A DNA stretch of 64,000 bases from Brachypodium distachyon (Eukaryota; Streptophyta; Magnoliopsida; Poales; Poaceae): positions 9,445,501 to 9,509,500 of the forward strand of contig NC_016131.3 of NCBI RefSeq assembly GCF_000005505.3. The letters are read 5' to 3'. Shown piece after piece: positions 36,655-49,200 of this stretch; positions within the stretch are counted from its first letter, which is position 1, and each line of letters opens with the position of its first letter. The translations under genes and the position numbers were made by a program. The notes beneath the pieces were generated by a model. That model was given only the letters and a program-made list of their open reading frames with translations. It was not told the origin of the DNA and searched no databases.

Positions 36655-37325
36655 GGTCTATTTGGTTGCTACTCTGATACATGCGCCTGAGAAAAACTCG
36701 TGCAGAATAGCCTGAGAACTTTGCAATTTTTGCCTGACTAGGCAAATTTGAGAATATGTTGTTTGGTTGGCGCCTGTGTTTGAAAGTCTTAATTAGGATT
36801 AAAAGTCTACATGTTGGCTTTTATACAACTCTTCTTTCTCTGTTCCTCTCCTTTTCTCTCTCCTCTGAATCTCTCTCCGTGAAACCGTGATTCTTCAAAT
36901 TCTAGTATCACGAGGCCGATTCCTCAAGGAACAAAAACTCCAGAGATTGATCTTTTCAATTCCACATAACGGAAAGAGAAAAGGACGACCTGTATGCGCA
37001 AGAATATAAGAGATCGATCCATTTTTTGTACTGAACTACAAGAAAAACGAAAGAAAGAGATCTTGCCGCTAGCAAACCTTCTCCTCGCGATGAACTTTAG
37101 GAGTTCGGCAAACGACTGGTCCCATCCTCAAGCATGAGCCTCCACGGTGCGTGCCTGAGCCAGGCCTCCAAAATCGGAGGGCTGAGTCCGGCTAATTACT
37201 GGGTGCATATACTCAGGCCAGGCTAGAGGACATGGGACTCAGGATGGCAACCAAACAACACGCAGGCTAGTTTCAGGCTTCTGTCCGGCCAGGCAAATTG
37301 TTCTCGGGGTAGCAACCAAACTCTA
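36655..37325. mobile_element. hAT-like non-autonomous element (about 670 bp)
   Basis: The left end has TTTGGTTGCTACTC and the right end GGGTAGCAACCAAA as inverted repeats. The interior is filled with CCTGAG, CAGGC and GCCTGA words, as in the smaller 20091-20305 element. No transposase frame was found. The target duplication could not be defined. Confidence 0.55.
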
Positions 37326-38695
37326 CATCCGACGACGGTAAAGATACTCCAAATAAAAGATCGATCGAACGGTCCCATGGTCGTGGCCATTTCTCCAATC
37401 ACGCGCTCAGGCGGTCAGGCCTCAGACAGAGTCATCTCGTATCGCAAACCCTATCGCCCAAATCTACTCCGGTCTCCAGAGTCTGAACCCGATTTGAGAC
37501 ACCCCCCAACCGCCTGACCCCAACCCCAAGTCCCCAAATCTCTCCTCCATGGAGACGACCGAAACACTGCGTCGCCGCCGCCAGCAGCGGCCATGACTGC
37601 ATCAGCGCGCTGCCCGACGACCTTCTTATCCACATCCTTCTGAAGCTCCGCAACGTCGCCGTTGCCGCTCGGACCAGCGTCCTCTCCAGCCGCTGGCGCC
37701 GCTCTGGGTCCTCCTCCCGGAGCTCCACTTTTCCGGTGAGACCAAACCACAAAGCATACGCTGCGCTCTCGCCGCCCATGAAGCGCCAGCCCTCCACCGC
37801 CTCATCGTCATCGTCGTGAACGCCTCAACGGACTCCGTGGCGTCCTGGCTCCCCGTCGCCGCGCGCCGTCTCTCCGGCGATCTAAGATTCGTCAACATTG
37901 CATCGGGGCGGAATGATGCGACCACGAGGAACGAGGCTGGCCCATTTGACCTGCCGTGCTTTGAGAGCGCCAGCTCAATCAAGCTTGACCTGGGCCTAGG
38001 GTGGCTTGGCCTCGCCTTGCCACCTTCTGGTGTATTTTCCTGCCTCACCAATCTCTACCTGCGTCACGTACAGCTATATGGTCCGTGCAGGCTCGGTGAT
38101 GTTGTCTCGTCGCCGCGTTGCCCAGTCTTGCGTAGACTCGCCGTGCGCGATGCCTGGGGTCTGGGCAACTTGACCATCCACTCCAAGTCAGTCCTGCAAA
38201 TGGAGCTAAATAGTCTGTATGACTTGCAGCAGCTAACTGTCGTGGCACCGGCACTCCAAGAATTAACTGTGAGCTCCTGCTTTGATAATGTGTGTAGATC
38301 AAGTCAGCCAGTTGTGAATATCTCAGCGCCCCAGTTGGTCATGCTCAGGTGGAGTGATGCTTTCAATCCAAGCTCTGTTGAGCTTGGCAATGTGGCACAT
38401 CTTGAAAGTCTGGACACCAGTTATTTTCTTGTATATGGACCTGATGAAGTTGCAAGCAATGCCAGTTGCCTAATGATGTTGTCACAGTTCAAGGCCATTC
38501 ATCATCTAAACCTTAACCTGGCCTATATGCCGGTGAGTTCTTTCTCTTATGCTGGTGTGAGTTATGGCTATCGTTGTAACACACGAGCAAGTCAATTGAT
38601 ACCAAGGGAAACATGTAATTCTCAGGTGTTTTATACATTTATTTGCTCAAACCCCTGAAGCATCAAGCAAAGCTATGCTGAGCCTGAGCGTCCCT

Positions 38696-38882
38696 GATCT
38701 TCATTCTTTTCAAGTATCTTGATATCCTCTTAGATTGTATTTCTTTTTTCTGCCTTTAGGTCATTAGTGTTAAAGATACACACTATTGGATCTTCATTCT
38801 TTCCAAGTATCTTGATATCATCTTAGATTGCATTGCTTTCTTCTGCCCTTGGGTAGTTTTCACTAAAGATACATATTGTTGG
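38696..38882. repeat. Tandem duplication of about 93 bp in intron 1 of the F-box gene
   Basis: 38696-38788 and 38789-38882 both read GATCTTCATTCTTTYCAAGT, then ATCTTGATATC-TCTTAGATT, then TTCTGCC, and end in AAAGATACA-A-T-TTGGA. Confidence 0.8.
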
Positions 38883-38930
38883 ACTAGTATATTCAAGGAC
38901 ACATGAACCCTTTCAGCTGGTATGTGCTAT

Positions 38931-39100
38931 TCTTTTCTGTGACTTCCTGCAGACCTATGGGACATAGATAACTGACATTACTTGATGGAAAACATGACAT
39001 GGCTGACTGTATTACATATAATAATCCTTTTTTGTGATTTCCTATGAACCTACAGGACATATTCAGTAACGATAGGTACTTGATAGAAGACATGACAAGA
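38931..39100. repeat. Partial duplication of the exon 2 start in the F-box gene
   Basis: 38931-39004 (TTCTGTGACTTCCTGCAGAC, GGGACATAGATAACTGA, ACTTGATGGAAAACATGACA) is a diverged copy of 39024-39100, the acceptor and first codons of exon 2. The copy has its own CAG acceptor but meets a stop within five codons. Confidence 0.7.
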
Positions 39101-39926
39101 CTCCCTGGCGTTACATTCTTGTCCCTGCTCATGATGGCGAACGGACATTCCTTTGGAGCCACCTTATTCCATGTCCTCAGGATGTGCACTGGTGTAAGGA
39201 AGCTGGCGCTGGAATACTTGGAGGTAAAGCTCTCTTTAATATTTTTATGTAACACCCTTTGGTTTTTGTGATGCGTTATCTAATTAGTATTTCTTGGCAC
39301 ACCTAGGCTTGATTGCTGGTTGCCCCACTAAAGTTGAAAATATATGTACTACTTCCTACTGAACAACACTTTTCTCCTCAAGTTTGACAACATGACATTT
39401 GAATCGTTGTTAATATAGGTTTCATTTTTAGAAGATGTCAGTCTGTTAGAATATATGGCATTTATAGCATAGCAGGCTCAATGTTGATAGCAATGTTCGA
39501 GTTTAAGATCTATTCAGCATCCTGAATTTGTATAACTTATATAATAATGTTTGTTGTACCACTTTCTCTTTGCATAGAACATATGTTCTCCAATAGGCTG
39601 AGTTCAAAGTAATTTCCTGACGTTCTTCTGTAAATTTGTTGATGCATGTCCTCTACTATTCAGGCAATTTGGTAAGTTAATGTTTCCTCTCCTTTTATGT
39701 CATCAAGCCATTTCAGCCGCAAACAGTATGCCCATCAGGTTGCATTTGTGAGCAGCTACCAAATTGGAAAACAGAGGAACTTGTGCTGGGTGGCCTCCAA
39801 GAAGTAGAAATCGTGGAACTGACAGGAACTGAACATGAAGCTGCATTTGTGCAACAGTTATTCAGGTGGGCAACAGTGGTAAAGAAGATGACAGTATCTT
39901 TCCGAGAAGGTTTTGTATGTTCCTGA

Positions 39927-41451
39927 AGACTAAGGTCTTTTAGCAAGCTCCAAGTGTGCAAGATCATTAACGCTGGCATGGCACGCGGAAGAGTAGTGAC
40001 AAGTCCATATACAGAGTAATTTGGTATAATTAGCAGTTATCAGTGTGTGGTGTGCGTCTAGCAGTTATCAGTGTGTGGTGTGGATGCTAATTAACATGCC
40101 GAGGAATTTGTTGCCTACCCTGAATCCCTGATTTCTAAGATGCTGTGAGCATCTGTGTTAGACCCGGTTCAGCTGCGGCGCGGTAATTTTATTTCTGCTA
40201 TGAAATGCTAAACTTCTGGTGGCGAAAGACTAATAAAACTCATTAACAGCGTAATGCTCAAAACCCGGCTAGCCAGTGGACGGCCCTGTGCTCGTCTTTC
40301 CAACGTTACAAAATGAAATCACAAACTTCTCCTTGCAAAAACCGTTTAGCCCACTAGCAAAAGTGCATAAACCCACGCCATGATGGGAAGCTAGCAGCAC
40401 CTTTTCTTTTGGACACCATCATGTGCATTGCCGGTCCAGCCATAATTCACGTCCGTGACATTATTTATGTGTAGTACCTAATAATGTGACCTCGTGCAAC
40501 TCCTACAACGAAAAAAGAGACAGCAAAGAAACTAATTGCCGCTTTGCAATCTTACATGCGCAAACTTTTTATAGTGGCCACCTAATTCAATGCCGGCCCT
40601 TTGGCTACCTATCAAATCTATGGAAAATTTGGAAAGCTAAGATATGCAGTACAGTAGTTTACTTCAAATGGCCCAGCATATGCACTGGTTCGTGCGCGGA
40701 CAAGCTCTCCACAGAATTACGATCTTTACCACTCAGAGATAATTAAAGGATTAACTTAAGTACTCCGTAGTTAAATAAGCTGTGAAACAATGTCAGATAA
40801 TCGCGGTGCAATCAAACATCAGTATACCACCTCTTCTCGAAAAGAATACAACTTGCCGATTCTTGTGAAGTTAGCAAAGTCTTATTGTGAATTTGTGATT
40901 TCAACTTACATGTAGCCTTCTGGAGCAAGATTTCTCAGTTCCATATATCGTCCGCTTTCAAAGTCTCTTAAGGCTCAGGTCATGTTGCTTATGAAATGTT
41001 CCGAATTACTTGTGCTCGGTCTTCAATTCCCTGCCTACCAACAAATTATCTATATTGGAGAATATTGTCGTATTGCACGTATGAGTTATAGTCGAACTTA
41101 CTGTATACTGTATAGTGGTTAGGTTAGGGGGATGTTTCAATCGAGCAGGTGTAGCCTAAACTCCTTCAAAATAAAGGGATGTACCGCTATGTCACCTAGA
41201 CAGTAGTCTCAATATATTAGAGAAAAGTGTCCTTAGTTCTATGTCAGAGATGTACATAGCGACAATGGCGAACCTCCGAACAAATATCGTGCCATGTTTG
41301 GTGTTTCTGTGTGTCCTCGGATCGGTGGAGCGAGATGCAGTACAACAATTGCTGTATGATAGTCATGTGTACAGCTCTTAAACAAAGTTTATCAAGGGCA
41401 GAACAGAAATAAAAACAGTGGAGAGTGCGTAGCTAGCTTTAAGCCTTCCTT
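39927..41451. other. Intergenic DNA between the F-box gene and the small gene at 41611
   Basis: No gene was recognised. It contains a 28-bp tandem repeat (40032-40082), and the rest is AT-rich. Confidence 0.4.
40032..40082. repeat. Two tandem 28-bp units
   Basis: AGCAGTTATCAGTGTGTGGT followed by GTG occurs twice, 28 bp apart, just past the F-box gene. Confidence 0.8.
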
Positions 41452-41456
41452 TATAA
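41452..41456 (+). promoter_or_regulatory. TATA box of the gene at 41611
   Basis: CCTTTATAACC at about 41448-41458 lies some 155 bp before the ATG, implying a leader of roughly 125 nt. Confidence 0.55.
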
Positions 41457-41610
41457 CCATTGGCGCCAATTAAGAAGCTTCGTGCGGCGCCGCTCCCATC
41501 TCTCCCGCTTTTAAACAACACACCCAAACCCCAAAGGTGTGGTAGCAAAAAAGAGTGGCCTTAATTCGTTTCTCCTTCTTCCCCTTCACTTCATGACATC
41601 CATCTGATTG

Positions 41611-42015
41611 ATGGCAACCCTCACGTCGAGCGCCGCTACCTCGTCCCCGCGGCCGTCGTCCGCCCCCTTCTGCGGCGGCCGTTCCGGCTCCGGTTGGCCG
41701 CGCACGCAACGCCGCCCATCCTCGTCATCGTCGTCCGGCCAGGGCGGCGGCTGCGGGCGGCCGCTGGACCGCGTGGCCGGGTGGGTCGGCGGAGGCATCG
41801 CGGCGGCGTTCTTCGCTTCCCTGGAGCGGTGCTCCTGCGTGAACGTCCGCACGGACGACGACCTCGACGACGAGCAGAGGGACTCCGTGGCGCCGCTGAT
41901 GTTGGATGACGGCAACGGCGACCCTGTGGGTAGGAGGGGGAGGGGAGGGAGCAGGAGAGGCGACAAGGACAGGAGGAGTGGTGGTGCTGGTTGCTATGGT
42001 GATTTCAATGTGTGA
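41611..42015 (+). CDS. Small uncharacterised plant protein
   Basis: 134 residues, intronless, from the ATG at 41611 (MATLTSSAATSS). The N-terminal 50 residues are Ser/Pro/Gly-rich and probably disordered. The centre holds a compact hydrophobic block, DRVAGWVGGGIAAAFFAS, then LERCSCVNVRTDDD, followed by an acidic patch with RDSVAPLMLDDGNGD. The C-terminus is Arg/Gly-rich and basic (GRRGRGGSRRGDKDRRSGG). The combination GWVGGGIAAAFFASLERCSC reads like a conserved core that I associate with unnamed plant proteins. It could be an amphipathic membrane-touching segment. No catalytic motif is visible and I assign no function. Strong GC bias and a plausible TATA box support a real gene. Confidence 0.7.
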   Translation: MATLTSSAATSSPRPSSAPFCGGRSGSGWPRTQRRPSSSSSSGQGGGCGRPLDRVAGWVGGGIAAAFFASLERCSCVNVRTDDDLDDEQRDSVAPLMLDDGNGDPVGRRGRGGSRRGDKDRRSGGAGCYGDFNV

Positions 42016-44467
42016 TCGAACGATCGATCGATCGTAGTAATATTTTCTAGCTCAACCTTTGTTCAAGTCCTTGATGTTACTTTCGAAAAAAAGTTCTTGA
42101 TGTTACTTCCATCTATAGTTTTGACCATATGAGCTCCTATTAAGTTCAGTTAATGGTGTACGAATGTTTAATTGCATCAACAATCTTACAAGTTTAGTGG
42201 CTGTGAATTGAACTCCTTATTTGCGTGTCGGCCAGCTAAATTGATGTTAGTACTGGTACTTCTATAATTACGTGCTAACGTTCTACTGCCAAAAAAGAAG
42301 ATGATTTAGCTAGGAGTACTCAGACTTCCTGTTTCATACCCTGTTGTTTTACTATGTCAATTTATCCCTTCCATTTTTGTCGGAAATGTACGTACTCATT
42401 CCTGAGTGGCTAAGTTTTAGTTAGAAATTTGGAACGGGCATCTCTCAATTCTCCGACAGATCGTTGCGGATAGTACACTGCCGCGCACTGACGCTTTACA
42501 ATAAATTAGTGATAGTGCTCTAATTTTTTTTCCATACACAAAAGCCAACGTTGATATTACTCATTCTTTCTCAAGATATAAGGTGTACACCCTCTTTTCC
42601 AAACTCAAAATGGTACTAATGTCTTTTTTTCACTTCCTCCACCACGTCTCTAATTTCCTCCAACCCACTGCGCTTAAGTACCAGGCTGCATCACACACAT
42701 CTCCACGCTCCAGCTGTCAATAATCATATCCATTCAAAGTTTCAAACAGTAATATTTTCACATGTTATCCACCATGTCCATTCAAACGTCCTATCCATTT
42801 CTCATCCGTTTGACCAAAAAGAGGAACCCCGCTCATCCAAATCCAAGTTAGGCGAATCGCTCGAAGGTTTTTTGTGCTACTTACTAGAATCTGTCTGCGG
42901 CAAGTATACTTTGGACTACATGGGCATGTGAACATTTGTTATGTTATCACTGGATAGTGGAACTTGGTCATATGATCGTACGGAAAAAATTGTACCTTTT
43001 TGTCCTTTTTGCAATGCTCTACTTGTACTCAAAACGAATGTTTTCTGCCGTGATATCTAAACAAAACGATACATATGACGAGCAACGGTGATAGAAATTT
43101 ATACTGCAATGTTCAAACAAAGTGCTCCATGTAGATGAATTGTTATTGTTATGCACGACGGTTTGATAGGCAAGATGATCATGATCTAACTGGGGCACGT
43201 TTAGGGCACCATGGAGGCCCTGTGAGGCCCCTTCCTAAATTTCTGAAATCCAGTGAAATTTTAGTGAAAACAAAATAAACAATAATAAAACTTGAAATTT
43301 TCATTCCAGTTTCACTCATATTTCACGACTGAAATAAAACATTGATAAATAAAAATCCTAGTGTCACCTGAACGAAACATAAGTAAAACTTAATTTTTGT
43401 TCCGATTTCACTTCACTACTTCAGGGAAGGGACTGCCATTTTTTTCTGGGTCTAGAGACACAATGTGGTGAATGTCCGCCCGATGTGATAAATTGGTGTG
43501 GACTGACGCATCTACGAGCACGGCGCACAGTGCCCGCTTTTAGAGTAAGCGCTGTCACGCTGCCACTACTGCTTACATTAAGTAAATAGCTAGTGGCCTT
43601 TATTGTTTTTCAGATGCAGAACCAGTCATTCGTCAACTCTTATTTATGCATCTTCGTAAACAAAGCCCACCTGCAGTCATGCAGTTGTTTTGCTGTGTCT
43701 TTAACTACTCCTATTTTGAATCATTCGGCACCGTGCGGGCGATGGCCGATTGGCAGCAAGTGCAACTTGCTTTTCAGCAAAGCTAAAAAAATTACACCAC
43801 TGAAATGGTATAATGTTGTATCATGTATGTACCCAGGAGTTTGCAACAATGTTTTACTTTGTTATAGACAGCTTTTGTTAGCACGTTATTGATTCTTTTT
43901 ACGAAATGTAGGCATGTAGCACGTTATAGATTTTTTTTATAGGGAATGATATACGGATCGGATCAGTACGATGAATGAATCGGAATCTGATGCGAAAATT
44001 GGTCCTTGGACTGCCGAAACAAGTGTCTCCTTACGAGCATGGTGCCCAGCCCACTACGGCCTTATTCAGCTGACCTCCCGAAACGGGGGAGCAAACGAAG
44101 GGGAAAAGGCCTATGGGCCATCCGTACAAATATCCAAATTGAAGTCCAGCGTTCTTGCTTTGCGTGTTTTTGGTTTTCGCTAAATATATTTTGTTTTTAC
44201 CTTCTTTTTCATCCATAAGAGGCATTTTTTTAGAAAAGATACGTATCTATTATAAATGTTCATCATAAGTATAAAACGTCTCAAATAAAATAAAAATAAT
44301 GTCGAGGTGCCTGATACTGAGCAGCAACGGCTATGGTACATGTGAAAATGATATGCATTATTCGTGTCATTTTTAATTATTAATTATCTTTTTTATCATA
44401 TTGAGTTGAGTTTTGAAAAAAATAGTAACCTGAGTTCGTAATCATTTGTTTGCTCTACCAAAACTAC

Positions 44468-44565
44468 TACTTCCTCCGATCTATAAAACGTGTCGTCCAC
44501 TTAGTACAAAATTTATACTAATTTATCACAAAATGGATGACACTTTTTATGCATCAGAGGGAGTA
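44468..44565. mobile_element. Stowaway-like MITE
   Basis: TA-flanked, with ends CTTCCTCCGATCTATAAAAC and TTTTTATGCATCAGAGGGAG. Same subfamily as 34903-35000. Confidence 0.8.
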
Positions 44566-47106
44566 CCTAAGTTGCTAGTGAATCACAGTAACTGAGACTT
44601 ATTCTATGCGGTAGATAAATTTGTCGTGATCTTTTATTATAACTGGTTTGATATATATATATATGTATTGGCGTAATTTTTATTTGGCAAAAAATGTAAA
44701 ATATGGAAACACAAGCATCTAAACAACTCATACAATAATATTTTTAATTCCTTCCCAATGCACATACATTTAGCTAGTATTTACCATAATTGTACGAGTG
44801 TCCAAGTAATCTATAAATTCACATTTGCAGGTATGTTTATGTTAACGGGAAAAATAACCCCCAAAAAAAGAGCAAACATATTAGCAGACAAAGGGGCAAA
44901 GGAGAATCTAAAGCGGCCCAAAGTGTCCAAAAACTGTGCTCCTCAATCGGACACCTGTTCCAATCTAGTGCAACCCCCATGTCTCGCAGACGGGACCAAA
45001 AACAGCTCACATGCTGCCCTGAAAAGCTCTCTCGCTCGACTAGAACAATCTTATTTCGAAAGTACGAACACAAAGCTTTATCCTCAAAATCTTGATGCAC
45101 CCCATGTGTTTGGCTACATTCCGCGCACCTTTTGCCCCTAAAACTATGTAAAGCCATGGAGCTATGTAGCATACCCATCAATCCATCGTGCATACAGATG
45201 CATGCAAGGCGAAACTAACAAACTCTACATAGACAAAGTATTTTATGTAGACTTGGAGTGATGCCGTGCCATCTGTCCTCTGCAAGCTTGGCAAGTACTT
45301 CTATCTGTGACTTGGGGGAGACTTAGGGTGTCCATTACTGACGCATCTCCCTTTTCTAGGACTAGCATTTTATTTTTTTATTTTGCAGCGAGCTAGCACT
45401 AGCACTAGAGGCTTTTCAAAGAAACAACGCAAATGCCTTGCGTACGACATATCGCGTACGATATGCGTACGACCAGACTCACAAGTTACTGCATGGTGAT
45501 GTTCCCACTGACTGACAGCAGGTTGATCAGAGTCTAATCGTATCAAAATGTTGTACAAATTTAATCGTACGTATAGCATGGCTGAAGAAACAAAGAGAGA
45601 GAAGAGATGCATCACTCACCAACCTAGCGACACTCGTCGCAAAATTTCGAAAACATGGACGACATTTGAAAATGAATGGTGCATGCACCTGATCTTCATC
45701 TTTTGGTGCCTGATCTCTCTTGCCACCCACTAAGTTGCGAGGAATGGGCGTGCACAGAGGCGTAGCATGCTTTATCCAAAAGGAGCGAGTGCATGAGCTT
45801 TAGCGAGACTGAGACAAGAGATACTTGTTACAGTTGCCTCAAGATTGAAAAACTTGTGGATGGCATTGATACCAGCCAGTACAAGTTCTGTTTTCTTCTT
45901 TTCTTTTCCCCGGTTCTCCGTAAATGATTGGTGACACTGCGGTGGTGACTAGCCAGCAACCGAATTGCCTACGTACATCAGGTGTTATTATCGGTTTTTC
46001 ATGTGGCTGTGAGACAGCCGAGAGTGTGAGGGGTCATGCAAGCATCAAGCATGCTGTCAGACGGACAGTGGTGCGCCATATCCTTCGATTCATAGGATGT
46101 TTATTAATTTGTTTGTACCAAGAGCCTTCTTTTTTATTCAAAGGATTCTTATAGGGATTTTGAAGGATTGGAATCCTTAGATATTTATTTTTTTATGAGT
46201 TATTTGATTTGCAGGATCAAATGATAACGATTTTTTCTAAAGATTCTTTTGCAATATTTCATAGTAAATGTTTCATCCACTTAAACGTCTTGTTAAGAAT
46301 CATCTGTTTTCCTGGTGTTCAGTTAAACCACAATCTTGTAGAATTGAGTGGACATGGCATTGTAATCACGTGTCTTTATATTTTAATGTCTTTTTAGAGT
46401 GAAATGTTTTACCTTTTGTTTGGCAATTTATGACATTGTTTACCCCATCTTAAAATCGTTGCCACATTTTACCCTATATTTGTACATACGCGACAAGTTG
46501 TATCCCATTTAACCAATCAGTCCGATTCTGACATGTCGGCCTCAGTGTTCAAAGCGACGTGGCAAATCACCCTATTCTCCCTACGAGGAAACTAAAAAAT
46601 GCCGGCCACACACATCTAGCTCTCAAGCCGTTCTCCTCTCGAGAACTTTACCATGACTGCATCGGAGGCTTCACTACTGCGCACGGTCAAATATATAGCA
46701 TGACACAGCTGAACCGACTAGCAACCTACGAGAAAGTGACAGATGATGGGCTCTTGTCATCTTCCTCCTTGTGCTATCGTAAAGGAACAGTAGGTGAGGG
46801 AGAAAATGGATCGGATCTAGAAAAGGGAAGAGAGAAAATGGTTTGCAAAATACACATCCAACTTAGCCTTGCCACGTCACTCCGAACAGTGAGCTCAACA
46901 CGTCTGAATCAGGCGAACTGATTATAAGGTAAAACCTTAAATCTGTCACATATGTGCAAATAGAGGCTAAAATATAGCATAGATTCTAAAATGGAGCAAA
47001 CACTGTTACAAATTGCTAAACATGAGGTAAAAAGTGAAATTCACTTATTCTTCTTCTTTTAATACTGATCAAAATGACCCTGAAAGTATCAACTATTGCT
47101 ACAAAT

Positions 47107-47317
47107 TACTCTCTCCATTTCAAAACACAACTCGTATAAAGTTGTGCACTTGGACCAATGCAGTTCTCGTTTCTAGTGCATGATAACTCATATTGAATTA
47201 ATAGTAAACGGATATGAGTAGTTATTGGCCAGACGCAGGTACCAAGAAAAAAACGAGATGTGTTGTGAAACAAATGAGAAAAATCTATACGAGTTGTGTT
47301 TTGGAACGGAGTGAGTA
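47107..47317. mobile_element. Larger MITE (about 211 bp) with long inverted ends
   Basis: CTCTCTCCATTTCAAAACAC plus AACTCGTATAAA at the left is inverted at the right as TCTATACGAGTTGTGTTTTG plus GAACGGAGTGAG. It is TA-flanked and longer than the other Stowaway-type copies here. Confidence 0.75.
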
Positions 47318-47356
47318 CCTATTATCCATGGACGAAAACACAATAAATTATGTTCC

Positions 47357-47770
47357 GTGATTGGCAACATGCATGTTCCGTGCGTTCACTCGTTGTCGGC
47401 CGTCCGGCGTCCGAGCGATCCCAAACCCCCAATCCAAACCGAGTTCCGTTCCACGGCCGGGCCCTTGTCGCAGCTCCCTAGCTTTCCCGTCGGCAGCAGC
47501 ACAGCGTTCTCGCGCGGCCCTACGTACGCGGCGCCGACTACCCATCAAATCTCGACCCTTTTGTCGCGGCGGGGCTCCCTGCTGGATCAGCTCCCTCCGG
47601 GCGCCCCCGCCGCTTCAATCCGCCGACTACCGCGCACTGCACCGTGTACTTACGTGTCGTCCCAGGGCCTACGGGAGGGAACGCGCGCAGGATCGGACGC
47701 CGCCGCCGCAAAAATCGGTCGGTCGGCTAGAGTCGTCGGACGCACTTCGCGACAAAAACTAAGAAGGTGA
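47357..47770 (+). other. GC-rich island with a splice donor, possible gene remnant
   Basis: Two overlapping frames of over 130 codons run through this GC-rich block. It ends at CTAAGAAG|GTGAGACG (47767), a good donor. I recognise no protein family, and no downstream exon could be tied to it. It may be a captured gene fragment or a decayed first exon. Confidence 0.3.
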
Positions 47771-49181
47771 GACGAGCAGTTACACTTACCCCCGAGACCC
47801 AACCCAGCTGAAAATGGCGCCTTCAGTTCAGCACCTGGGCCAGATGTTTGCAGGAAATCTTCTATTCTCAGATCCAAGGGATCTGTAAACACCGATTTCC
47901 ACTTTCTTGACAGTTTCAGAACGAGTAGTCACGGACCTGTCTAATAGATATCCAAGGAACACCGGTAAACAAAATGCCATTTCTAGTTTTCCACAAGGAA
48001 GAGGAGTTCAACTTCAAAGCATTGTTTTATGGGAGAACCAGTACTATCTAGCAACAGATTCATACAGTATTGGCAAGATTAACAGATCTATTAATGCCTT
48101 ACAGCCAAACAAATACTCTTTTAACTAGATATGGTCGGGCCAATTCTGCTTTTAACATATGGATCGAAATCATTAAAGACATGCCAATGATATCGCTCTC
48201 GATCTTCGTGACAAAGCTCCGACTCTTTGCGGCGGGGGTCATATTCCATCAAAATCACGGAGAAACTTCAGCGATATGGTTCCAGTGCCATCTATCTTCT
48301 TCAGTGATTTGAGCTTGTCGACAGCTGCAGCATCGTGGGTTTTACGAGCTGAGCTGCCGAGATAGCAATTAAAGCATAGCTAGCCATCGATCCTCTTTAA
48401 TTAACTTTAACCCAAGATCCATCTATTCCGTTTACTGGTCATAAATATCAGTTTTTAAGCGTTGGCCTTTCACCTGAATCCGTTCTTCACGCTGCTGAGA
48501 ATGCACTTTCACCATAGAGGTTTGGCGGAAGATCTGCTCCTACAATGGACACCACCATCAATCTGACCTGGTGCTTGGTGGGGGCGGCTCCCTGTGCGTA
48601 GGAGGTCCAGCGGGATCCTCGTACAGGCCATCTGATCCAAAATGAGATTTTGCAGTGGAAGTAGGTTTTTGACCGGGTGGCCGTTCCCCCGTAAATACTA
48701 GTACATTGTTCATGCGTTGCCACGGACTTTTAAACATAAACATCCTACACTAACAAAGAGATCATGAAAACTACTTACTACTCCAGCTAATTAGCAGAGA
48801 AGAGAAACAGTACCGATCCGAAGGCTTGTGGGGGCCACCGAAGGCGCGGGGAGGCAGTGCAGCAGCAGATTTGGCGACACGCGTGCGGATTTGAGGTCGG
48901 GCTCAGCACCTCGCACGCGCGTCAAGGAGGGACGAAACGATATTTTCTTTTGGACTCATGGTTCGGTCGGCTGAACAGACCAGTCCCCCAATTGGGCTGC
49001 GCCCAGGCCGAAGCCCAAATCGCGCGACAGACGACGACCGACGAAGGAAACACTATTCCCTTTATTATTAGGTGTCGATTTGTAAATTTGGCCCTTCCAT
49101 ACTCTTCTACAGTACCCTAGAATTAATTTGGTCCGTCTATTTTTAGATCTAAGGGCTCAGATTCTTTTATACTTTCTGATA

Positions 49182-49200
49182 CCCCCCCCCCCCCCCCCCC
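49182..49200. repeat. C19 homopolymer
   Basis: Uninterrupted run of 19 C, followed by AAAAATCCCGG. Length may be affected by slippage. Confidence 0.85.

Larger units (their letters stand above)
37549..39926 (+). pseudogene. F-box/LRR gene with F-box out of frame (three exons)
   Basis: An F-box motif ([20 protein letters not shown], then [11 protein letters not shown]) is readable from about 37586 to 37707. The ATG at 37549 is in another frame and stops at 37594. After SRWRR the coding sense jumps back: [20 protein letters not shown], then LRR-type sequence, to CCG|GTGAGT (exon end 38532). Exon 2 is 39056-39223 (DIFSNDRYLIEDMTRLPGVT) and exon 3 is 39717-39926, ending FREGFVCS and a TGA. Both junctions are phase 0. 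So two offsetting single-base shifts cut the F-box off from the LRR part, which remains open (from Met at 37816, 365 codons over three exons). F-box proteins of this grass family recruit targets to SCF ubiquitin ligases. Without the F-box a product could not bind SKP1. Sequencing error is the main alternative. Confidence 0.7.

Noticed and set aside
44758..45141. 127-codon plus-strand open frame with a frame on the opposite strand too
   Set aside because: Neither strand shows a recognisable protein or codon bias.
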